Origin: Spirochaetota bacterium
GTDB lineage: Bacteria; Spirochaetota; Brachyspiria; Brachyspirales; JACRPF01
Direction: 5' to 3'
Assembly (NCBI GenBank): GCA_038043445.1
Contig: JBBTBY010000003.1
Span: 1-64,000, forward strand
DNA length: 64,000 nucleotides
The notes beneath the pieces were generated by a model that saw only the letters and a list, made by a program, of their open reading frames with translations, did not search any database and had not been told where the DNA came from. This document shows positions 18,886 to 25,851 of this stretch, one piece after another; position 1 is the first letter of the stretch, and each line of letters opens with the position of its first letter. The position numbers were made by a program, and so were the translations under genes.

Positions 18886-19695
18886 CTACTTCTTCCCGCT
18901 CTTATCTGTCTTCTCTATCGTCGCTTTTGTCGCGCCCGTCGATATGCCGCCGTCGACGAGAAGCACCTGCCCCGTGATATATTCGCTCGCATCGGATGCA
19001 AGGAACACGACCGCGCCGTCAAGGTCATTGGGCTTCCCCGGGCGTTTGAGCGGTATGCGGTCACAGATATACTTCACCCATTCAGGATCATCATAGAGCA
19101 TTTTGTTCTGCTCGGTCTTGAACCAGCCGGGGGCGAGGCAATTCACGGTGATGCCGAACTTCCCCCAATCGTCGGCGAGCGCCTTCGTCATCTGCGCCAC
19201 ACCCCCGCGGCTTGCCGAATACGGCACAAGCCCCGCATAGCCGAATACGCAGGTGACAGAACCGATATTGATGATGCGCCCGCAGCCGCGTTTTTTCATC
19301 GAAGCACCGAACGCCTTTGACACGAAGAACGATCCGCGGAGATTCGTATCGAGTATCGCGTTCCAGTCATCCCAGGTCACTTCAAGCGCGGGCTTACGCC
19401 GGTTCATGCCGGCATTATTGACAAGGATATCGATGCGGCCGAGGTCCTTGAGCACCGCCGCCGCAAAGTCATTGATGCTCTCTTCTTTCGTCACGTCGAG
19501 CGAATACGCCGCGACCGCGCGTCCGAGGGAACGGATCTCGTTCATGAATTCATAGCAATCCTCTTTCTTCCGCGCCGTGAGAACGATATCCGCCCCCGCT
19601 TTCGCGAGCGCGCGTGCGAAGTACTGGCCGAGCCCGCGGCTGGCACCGGTGACGACGGCACGTTTCCCGGTGAGGTCGAAGAAATTGTGCGGCAT
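18886..19695 (-). CDS. short-chain dehydrogenase/reductase (gluconate dehydrogenase-like)
   Basis: 269 residues. The NAD(P) motif TGASRGLG occurs near residue 17, NNAG in LVNNAGMNR, catalytic Ser in INIGSVT and YxxxK replaced by YSASRGG: the usual catalytic Lys after Tyr is Arg here (Y-S-A-S-R), which is unusual and may affect activity. The C-terminus has the common GQVLLVDGG. Closest in style to 2-deoxy-gluconate or gluconate 5-dehydrogenases. The start at 19695 is backed by AAGGAG. It lies between the alcohol dehydrogenase and aldo-keto reductase genes. Confidence 0.88.
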   Translation of the reverse strand: MPHNFFDLTGKRAVVTGASRGLGQYFARALAKAGADIVLTARKKEDCYEFMNEIRSLGRAVAAYSLDVTKEESINDFAAAVLKDLGRIDILVNNAGMNRRKPALEVTWDDWNAILDTNLRGSFFVSKAFGASMKKRGCGRIINIGSVTCVFGYAGLVPYSASRGGVAQMTKALADDWGKFGITVNCLAPGWFKTEQNKMLYDDPEWVKYICDRIPLKRPGKPNDLDGAVVFLASDASEYITGQVLLVDGGISTGATKATIEKTDKSGKK

Positions 19696-19710
19696 ATATG
19701 CTCCTTGATG

Positions 19711-19746
19711 TCCGCAGGCGGGGTCGCGCGACCCCGCGCCTGCGGA
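19711..19746. repeat. long GC-rich hairpin in the intercistronic gap
   Basis: TCCGCAGGC and GGGGTCGC face GCGACCCC and GCCTGCGGA with a 2-nt bulge. It fills the gap between the dehydrogenase stop and the ribosome site of the SDR gene. There is no T-run, so it may be an mRNA-stability or attenuation element rather than a plain terminator. Confidence 0.6.
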
Positions 19747-19754
19747 TCTCGTCA

Positions 19755-20786
19755 TTACGGCTTCAATATCACCTTAAACAGCGGCTCCTTGTTCTCAAGC
19801 AGCGCATGGAACCATTTCTCGCCATCAGCAAGCGGCACGACTTTGCTGATAAGTGATCTCACATCGACTTTGCCGCCCGAGATCAGATCGATGCATTTCT
19901 GATATTCACCTGCCGATGCGCATGATCCGTTCACGCGTATCTCGCGGGTCACTACCGTCTGCAGCGGGAAGTTTATTTCCGGTGCGAGATTCCCCACGAG
20001 CGTCACTTCTCCGCCCTTGCGTACCGAATTCACCGCGGTCGAAACCGTCTGCGAAATGCCCACCGCCTCGAATGCGGCGTCCGCGCCTTTTCCGCCGGTG
20101 GCATCATATATCGCCTTCACCGCATCCGTCGCTTTCGGATCGATGCACACCGATGCGCCGAACTTCTTAGCGAACGACAGTTTATTCGCGTCAAGGTCAA
20201 CGGCGATGATAGTACCCGCGCCTTTCGCACGCGCCGCCTGCAATGTCATAAGGCCAATGATGCCGCAGCCGACGATAACGACGGAGCCTCCCTGCTTTAT
20301 GGCCGTACGTTCCACCGCATGAACGCCGATGGAAAGCGCTTCTATCATCGCGCCCTTTTCGAACGACATGCCGTCGGGCAGGCGATAGATGATATGCTCC
20401 GGCACAGCGACATACTCCGCCATCGCGCCGTCCTGTCTGTACTCATCGCAGGATACGCCGAGCACGCGGCGGTTATCGCAGAGATTGACGCGGCCGCTCT
20501 TACAGTATTCGCATGTACCGCAATAGATCGTTGAGTCGAAGGTGACGCGATCGCCCGACGCGCACTTCGTAACGCTTGCGCCGACGCGTTCCACGACACC
20601 GGCCGCTTCATGCCCCATGATTATCGGCGGCTTGCGCCGGCCGGTCTTTCCTGTCATACCGTGTACATCGCTCCCGCAGATCCCCACGGCCATGACACGT
20701 ATGAGGACTTCGGCCTCCCCCGGTATCGGAGCAGGGACATCGCTCATTTCGAACCTGTTGGCAGCGGTATGAACGAGGGCTTTCAT
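19755..20786 (-). CDS. zinc-dependent medium-chain alcohol dehydrogenase (sorbitol/threonine type)
   Basis: 343 residues. Catalytic zinc ligands are Cys37 in GICGSDVH and His59-Glu60 in MGHEAAG. Structural zinc Cys residues are 89, 92, 95 and 103 (YCGTCEYCKSGRVNLC). The Rossmann motif VIVGCGIIGL is near residue 170. Such enzymes oxidise sugar alcohols or sugars with NAD. It is the first gene of the nine-gene minus-strand operon, with a promoter at 20816-20844 and GGGAG before the ATG. The following gap holds a hairpin. Confidence 0.92.
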   Translation of the reverse strand: MKALVHTAANRFEMSDVPAPIPGEAEVLIRVMAVGICGSDVHGMTGKTGRRKPPIIMGHEAAGVVERVGASVTKCASGDRVTFDSTIYCGTCEYCKSGRVNLCDNRRVLGVSCDEYRQDGAMAEYVAVPEHIIYRLPDGMSFEKGAMIEALSIGVHAVERTAIKQGGSVVIVGCGIIGLMTLQAARAKGAGTIIAVDLDANKLSFAKKFGASVCIDPKATDAVKAIYDATGGKGADAAFEAVGISQTVSTAVNSVRKGGEVTLVGNLAPEINFPLQTVVTREIRVNGSCASAGEYQKCIDLISGGKVDVRSLISKVVPLADGEKWFHALLENKEPLFKVILKP

Positions 20787-20815
20787 GGTACTCCCGTGAA
20801 CATTCCTATGCCGTT

Positions 20816-20844
20816 AGTATACAGCCATGCACAAGAACGGACAA
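20816..20844 (-). promoter_or_regulatory. promoter of the catabolic operon
   Basis: On the minus strand TTGTCC (20839-20844), a 17-bp spacer and TATACT (20816-20821). It sits about 30 bp ahead of the dehydrogenase ATG, downstream of the araC-like gene, so the operon has its own start. Confidence 0.55.
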
Positions 20845-20888
20845 TCATGCTGCTACGACAGTTGTATACAGGATTACGATTCCCGATA

Positions 20889-21818
20889 CTACGGCAGCCG
20901 CTCCCGATATTCGCGCGGGGACATCTTCTTTTCCTGTCTGAAATTGCGGGCGAAATGCTGCGATGAGCTGAAATCAAGGCGATAGGCTATTTCGGTGACC
21001 GAGAGATTCGTCGCGCGGAGATAATTGCATGCCTGCTCTATCTTCAATCGGTTATAGTACTGTGCTATGCTCATCCCCGCAGCCTTCTTAAAATGCGAGC
21101 AGAGATAGTTCGGCGTATATTTCACGTGAGCGGCGAGTTCCCTGAGCGAATATTTCTTCTCGACGTTCTTCTTGAGATAGGCGACTATCTTCGCGGCAAG
21201 CGCATCGGCATGATCCGTGCTTTCCGGCTGCCGCCAGGCGGTGTGAAGAAGTACGCGATGAAAGAATGCCACAATGTCGGCACCGCGGCGTATCACATCG
21301 CTTCCATACGTCGGCGCCGACGGATCCATGAAATACTCAAGGCGGCTCGCATTGAGCGCATCGACGGCGATGCGTATACGGTCCCAGGATGCGCCTTCGT
21401 AGCGCACATGTATCCCCGTCTGCGGGATGCCGAAAAGTTCGGCGAGCGGTCTCGTTTCACCGCACGTTTCAAGGTATGTCACATCCCGAATATTCTTCCC
21501 GAAGTCATTCCCCGCACGCACAAGCTCGTCGACGGGCACCAGATAGAAGTTAAACGTGAAATACACGACATCCTTTGCCCGCGTTACGAACACATGCTTA
21601 TCGTTCGGGTTGATGACGATGATATCCTTTTCCCTGACCGTGAACGTACCGTGCGAATGCTCAAGGAACGCCTCGCCATCCATGAAGAACATGCAGTGAT
21701 ACACACGGTGCACATGCCCGGTCGTCCGCATATCGCGAACTATCGTCGTATAATTGATATTGTACGGAACGAACGCGTACGCGGCATTGATACGAGGGGC
21801 GTAGATGAGCGGCCACAT
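20889..21818 (-). CDS. AraC family transcriptional regulator
   Basis: About 309 residues. The N-terminal half is a cupin-like sensor (VHRVYHCMFFMDGEAFLEHSHG, then INPNDKHVF). The C-terminal half has two helix-turn-helix units, SLRELAAHVKYTPNYLCSHFKK and VTEIAYRLDFSSSQHFARNFR, ending in MSPREYRERLP. No clear ribosome site exists; the frame extends to a TTG at 21854, and the ATG at 21818 is preferred. It lies just downstream of a URO-D-like gene and just upstream of the catabolic operon promoter, so it is the likely operon regulator. Confidence 0.85.
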   Translation of the reverse strand: MWPLIYAPRINAAYAFVPYNINYTTIVRDMRTTGHVHRVYHCMFFMDGEAFLEHSHGTFTVREKDIIVINPNDKHVFVTRAKDVVYFTFNFYLVPVDELVRAGNDFGKNIRDVTYLETCGETRPLAELFGIPQTGIHVRYEGASWDRIRIAVDALNASRLEYFMDPSAPTYGSDVIRRGADIVAFFHRVLLHTAWRQPESTDHADALAAKIVAYLKKNVEKKYSLRELAAHVKYTPNYLCSHFKKAAGMSIAQYYNRLKIEQACNYLRATNLSVTEIAYRLDFSSSQHFARNFRQEKKMSPREYRERLP

Positions 21819-21860
21819 GGGGGCAAGTGTAAGCGATTTTCCGGTGAAATGCAAACAATT

Positions 21861-23056
21861 TCAATAACGACAATATTCCTGTATCGCCGCCATGATAAGG
21901 CGCATGCCGCTCAGCCGCGAACCGTTATTGATGGACCCCGCTGTCATGAGGCTCACGCCGCGTGTCGGTTTCGCCTGCTCGAAGTCACGCAGCGTTTCAA
22001 GGACGATGTTCTCCTCTTCGTTCCGGCTGAACGTGAACGGCGCCATCTGCCCGTCGATATTCGCGTGCGGGCAGTGCGTGCGTATCTCGCCGACCGATAT
22101 CGTCGGCCCGAAATTGGTGCCGGTGAGATCGAGCGTGCCGAGTATCGGGAGCAGATGCGCCATCGCGGAATCAGAATGCTGATAGCGCACATCCTTCGGG
22201 TTTGGGCTGTAGCGGTCGAACATGGCCTTGAGCACCGGATAGCCGAAGAACTCGTACATATCGGCATTGAGCATGGCGCAGTTATCGTCCGCGAACGAGA
22301 AGCCGTGCGGGGCCGTCTCCGGATCATACCCCGCCTCTTCATCAAGGACGCGTGCAATACCGAGCATCGTCGTAATGATCGCGTCGCGGAAACGCGCAGC
22401 GAGCGACGGGTTGTCGAGGATGAGGAATATGAGGTTCTCGACGCCGAATACGGACGTGGCAAAGGTGACCGGTCCGCGCTGACCTCGATAGAGCGGCGGC
22501 TTTACGCCGAGCGCAAGAAGGCGTTTCTTTTCGGTTTCCCAATTCGCGGGAAGGAGGAATGCCCGTAAATTCTTATTACGCTCATCAACGCGGTCAAGCA
22601 GGGATGAAAGCTCGTCCGCTGTGTTCGCCGCCTGTTCAAGCCACCACGATCCGCCATGCCACATGTTCTTCGCCTCGAAAACATCGGCAAGGCTTTTCGT
22701 GCCGGGGTATCGCTTTGTCGGATCGGATGGCTTTTCATTGATAAGCCGGCGCCCGACGATATTTTCCGCCTTGTCGTTATACTGCTTTGCTAGGGCAAGC
22801 GCCCAAGGCTCGTCGTTCTGATAGCGCCACGGATCTTCGGGTATGCCGAGCTCATCGAACACGCATTCCCAGCTCATACGTATGCCGAGCGTCATCTGCG
22901 GAATGTCGCCGAATTTATCCTTCTGGCATGCCGCGTCATCCGTCCAGAAGCGCTCGATATCAAGCGGGGCAAGCCCCCGTTCGCCTTGGTACGGGCTATG
23001 AGGTCTGCCGCCTTCTCGCGCATTCCCTTTGTGATCGGATGCTCATGTGCAGTCAT
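21861..23056 (-). CDS. URO-D-like protein, gene interrupted by an apparent 1-nt frameshift
   Basis: Two frames join into one URO-D-like protein of about 398 residues. The 5' frame begins MTAHEHPITKGMREKAADLI at 23056 behind AGGAG. After the G-run at 22974-22978 the other frame continues LAPLDIERFWTDDAACQ, then KDKFGDIPQMTLGIRMSWE, and runs to 21861. Six G instead of five would restore one frame. The downstream half contains FSFADDNCAMLN and YQHSDSAMAHLLP, consistent with the family. Either the gene is broken or the run was misread. It precedes an AraC gene and is divergent from another. Confidence 0.7.
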
Positions 23057-23091
23057 TCCCGGCTCCTCATGCAGTGTTCGTATCGATGCAT

Positions 23092-23120
23092 TTGCTTATT
23101 TCTTACCGCATAAGTATAAT
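23092..23120 (+). promoter_or_regulatory. predicted sigma70-type promoter for the AraC gene at 23191
   Basis: TTGCTT (23092-23097), 17-bp spacer, TATAAT (23115-23120). The stretch between it and the start codon is AT-rich. It lies between the divergent URO-D-like and AraC genes. Confidence 0.5.
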
Positions 23121-23190
23121 TACATCATGGAACGATGCAAATAGACAGATATGATGTTTCTTTGTAAAATAATGATGTAATGATTAAGCG

Positions 23191-24087
23191 ATGATAAACT
23201 ATTACCTTCCATTGAACACCGTGCCCGAACAGCGGTCGGGTGTGTCGGTAAAGCATAGCGGACGCCGGTATCATCTGCGCATCGAGCATTTTTCTCATGC
23301 ACGCATCGAAACGTCGTGGCCCGCGGAGCACAGGCATGCGACCTATCATGTGCTCATGTTCCTCGCCGATTCCCGTATGGGTTTCGACGGCGCGATACAT
23401 CCCGTCCGCAAGAACGACATCGTTCTTATCGCCGCCGACATGCCGCATCGCTTTGTCACCGCCGAGGACGGCAGCGCGACCGAGTACTACGAGATAACGT
23501 TCGATCTTGTCGACGACAAGGGACCGCTTATCATGCCGTTCCACGAGCTTCTCCCGCTCTTCTTCCCTTCCTACGGTACTGCACCGTCCACCCCCATCGT
23601 TCATATCCCCATCGATCGGGCGGAGGAGCTCAATGCCGTGTTCAACCGCCTCCCTGCGCACGCCGCGCATACGATGAAGGATAATTTCTTCGGGCTTGCG
23701 GTAAGCGCCGGGCTCATCGAATTCCTCGCCGTCATCATGAGCGCCGATACGGGAACGAACGACACTCGCCGTTCACAAAAGGCGGAATCTGCGGTGCGTT
23801 TCATCTATCTCAACTATCACCGGCGTTTCACGCTCGAGGAGGTCGGCGATTATTGCCGGGCGAACCCGCAGTATATCAGCCGGCTCTTTCACCGCGAGAT
23901 GAAAAAGACGATAATGGAATATGCCAATGAAGTGCGCATACGCATCGCCGAACGCATGCTGAAAAGCCGTGAGTACCGCATACGCGAAGTGGCGCGCATG
24001 ACGGGCTTTGAGGATGAATTCTATTTCAACAAAGTGTTCAAGCAGATAACGGGCTTTACCCCCGGCTCGCTCCTCAGGGACGCATGA
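23191..24087 (+). CDS. AraC family transcriptional regulator
   Basis: 298 residues: an N-terminal cupin with RIETSWPAEHRHATYHVLMFL and a DMPHRFVTAED loop, and a C-terminal AraC DNA-binding domain (FTLEEVGDYCRANPQYISRLFHRE and IREVARMTGFEDEFYFNKVFK, then TGFTPGSLL). It is divergent from the URO-D-like gene at 21861-23056 and probably controls it. The stop overlaps the start of the next gene (ATGA), so the methyltransferase gene is translationally coupled to it. The ribosome site is weak. Confidence 0.87.
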   Translation: MINYYLPLNTVPEQRSGVSVKHSGRRYHLRIEHFSHARIETSWPAEHRHATYHVLMFLADSRMGFDGAIHPVRKNDIVLIAADMPHRFVTAEDGSATEYYEITFDLVDDKGPLIMPFHELLPLFFPSYGTAPSTPIVHIPIDRAEELNAVFNRLPAHAAHTMKDNFFGLAVSAGLIEFLAVIMSADTGTNDTRRSQKAESAVRFIYLNYHRRFTLEEVGDYCRANPQYISRLFHREMKKTIMEYANEVRIRIAERMLKSREYRIREVARMTGFEDEFYFNKVFKQITGFTPGSLLRDA

Positions 24088-25277
24088 TCATGCCCGAAGG
24101 CGATATCAGGAACGATCCATGGTACAGAACTGCGCTTACGCATGACGCGCTCGGGGCGCATCTGCGTCTTGCCGTACCGCACGATGTGTTCTCGACGATG
24201 CGCATCGATGAGGGTACGCTCCTTCTTCTCGAGAATCTCCCGGCGAAGGAGCCGGCGCATGTCCTTGACATGGGTTGCGGCTACGGCGCACTCGGACTCC
24301 CCATCGCAGCCCGCTTCCCTGCCGCGCAGGTTATCCTGGTCGACCGCGATCTCCTTGCCGTTCACTGGGCGAAAACGAACGCTCTCGCACATGGTCTATC
24401 CAATGTCTCGGTATACGGCAGCCTCGGATATCGCGATGTCCCCGAAGAAGAGCGTTTCGATTGGATACTCTGCAATGTACCGGCGCGCATCGGAGAGCCG
24501 TTCATCCGTCACCTCCTTGCGTGCGGGCGGACGCGGCTTACGGAGACCGGAGAGCTTCGCATCGTGGCGATAAACGATCTTTCCCCTGTGATCGAGGGGA
24601 TCGGTGTCAGCGAAAAAATGCCGCTCGTGAAAGAAGGGCAGAGCGCATCGCATGCGGTCTACTCGTTGATGGCGGATCCATCGTTCACGAGAGACACAGC
24701 CGCGCCGGACGCTCTCTATCTCCGCGACACGGTCGCTGTTGACGGCTTGAGCTTCGACCGCCCGTTCGATATCGGCGGCGACGATCCGCGTCGATTGAAA
24801 AGCGCCGTGCCGATATTCCTCGACGCGATCATGAACCATGCCCCCAGACGAGTGCTCGCATTTCGACCCTCATACGGCATTCTCCCGCTCGTATCGCGCA
24901 TGCGCTTCCCCGATGCCGATATTATCGCCGTGGAGCGCGACCTCCTCGGCATCGAGTATATCCGCCGCAATGCAAAGAAGAATTCGCTCGCCGGTGAAAA
25001 GCTTGTGCTCTGCGAGGCCCATCATTTCCCCGCATCGATAGCGGACGACGAGTTCGACCTCGCCGTCGGCGAACTTTCTTCCTCCGCCGGAAAGAACGTT
25101 GCACTCGCTGAGCTCAACGCGCTCGCACACGCCGCCGGAAAGAACGGTATCGCGCTCGTGCTTGCGCTTGAGAAGAACGATAGGGAATGGATACGCCCGT
25201 CAGCATCGCGGCAGCAATGCTCGCTCACGCGGCTTATTTCGCGTGACGGATATGTGCTTTTTCAGGTGCGGCGCTAG
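24084..25277 (+). CDS. methyltransferase small-domain protein with duplicated fold (RsmC/RlmG-like)
   Basis: 397 residues with two methyltransferase-like halves. The first (about 20-200) keeps the SAM motif VLDMGCGYGALGL and motif IV as NVPARIG, where base methylases normally have NPPF/Y. The second (about 240-397) retains the order of the fold, with IIAVERDLLGIEYIRRNA and LAVGEL, but its glycine-rich loop is lost. In RsmC and RlmG two such domains occur and the C-terminal one is active; here the N-terminal one looks better conserved. A rRNA guanine methyltransferase role is inferred, with uncertain activity. It starts within the stop codon of the AraC gene. Confidence 0.6.
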   Translation: MIMPEGDIRNDPWYRTALTHDALGAHLRLAVPHDVFSTMRIDEGTLLLLENLPAKEPAHVLDMGCGYGALGLPIAARFPAAQVILVDRDLLAVHWAKTNALAHGLSNVSVYGSLGYRDVPEEERFDWILCNVPARIGEPFIRHLLACGRTRLTETGELRIVAINDLSPVIEGIGVSEKMPLVKEGQSASHAVYSLMADPSFTRDTAAPDALYLRDTVAVDGLSFDRPFDIGGDDPRRLKSAVPIFLDAIMNHAPRRVLAFRPSYGILPLVSRMRFPDADIIAVERDLLGIEYIRRNAKKNSLAGEKLVLCEAHHFPASIADDEFDLAVGELSSSAGKNVALAELNALAHAAGKNGIALVLALEKNDREWIRPSASRQQCSLTRLISRDGYVLFQVRR

Positions 25278-25284
25278 GCCATTT

Positions 25285-25376
25285 CGAACTACGAAAAATA
25301 CGAAATTAGGAAAAATGGGAAGGGATTGAATAGTAGCCCCCCTTTTTTCGTGCTTTTCGTTAATTTCGTTGTTGCC
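25285..25376. repeat. dispersed CGAAA-type inverted repeat, copy 1
   Basis: TTCGAACTACGAAAAATACGA on the left faces TTCGTGCTTTTCGT and TTTCGTTG on the right. A related element lies at 47411-47504. Between genes; no coding signal. Confidence 0.65.
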
Positions 25377-25434
25377 ATAAATTGACTTTCCTCCGATTAT
25401 TCCTATGGTAGTCGTACGAGAGCATGGAGATCAT

Positions 25435-25815
25435 ATGAAGAAACCAAAAATCGATTATAAAACGGTCGATGAATACATCGCACAATGCCCGAAGGAGATC
25501 CGTCCGACACTTAAGAAATTACGGGCAACGATCCGGGCCGCCGCACCTGACGCTGACGAAAGGATATCATACGGCATGCCGGGATATTATATGGAGAGGC
25601 CGCTCGTGTATTTCGCCGCGTATAAGAACCATATCGGGCTCTATCCCGCGCCGAGCGGCATCACGGCCTTTAAAAAGGAATTAGCCGGATACGCATGCTC
25701 AAAGGGTGCGATACAGTTCCCCCTCGACAAACCGCCGTTCGCTTTGGTGCGTGCAATAGTGAAATATCGGGTGAAAGAGTCCGGCAACAAGGCCGTTATG
25801 AGAGCAAAGCGATAA
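25435..25815 (+). CDS. DUF1801 family protein (YdhG-like)
   Basis: 126 residues beginning MKKPKIDYKTVDEYIAQCP. The family pattern is clear: RATIRAAAPDADERISYGMPGY, FAAYKNHIGLYP, a Lys-rich helix, and IQFPLDKPPFALVRAIVKYRV. DUF1801 proteins resemble the yeast frataxin-like/iron chaperone fold group, but their role in bacteria is not settled. The start at 25435 has GGAG upstream. It stands alone, with a possible TTGACT/-10 promoter in the 60 bp before it. Confidence 0.85.
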   Translation: MKKPKIDYKTVDEYIAQCPKEIRPTLKKLRATIRAAAPDADERISYGMPGYYMERPLVYFAAYKNHIGLYPAPSGITAFKKELAGYACSKGAIQFPLDKPPFALVRAIVKYRVKESGNKAVMRAKR

Positions 25816-25851
25816 TGCTATCACCTCGTTGCGGGCGGGCGACGATGCCGA

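Noticed and set aside
21093-22568. Long plus-strand frame opposite the AraC and URO-D-like genes
   Set aside because: His/Arg-rich composition and no ribosome site; the minus-strand genes have clear domains.
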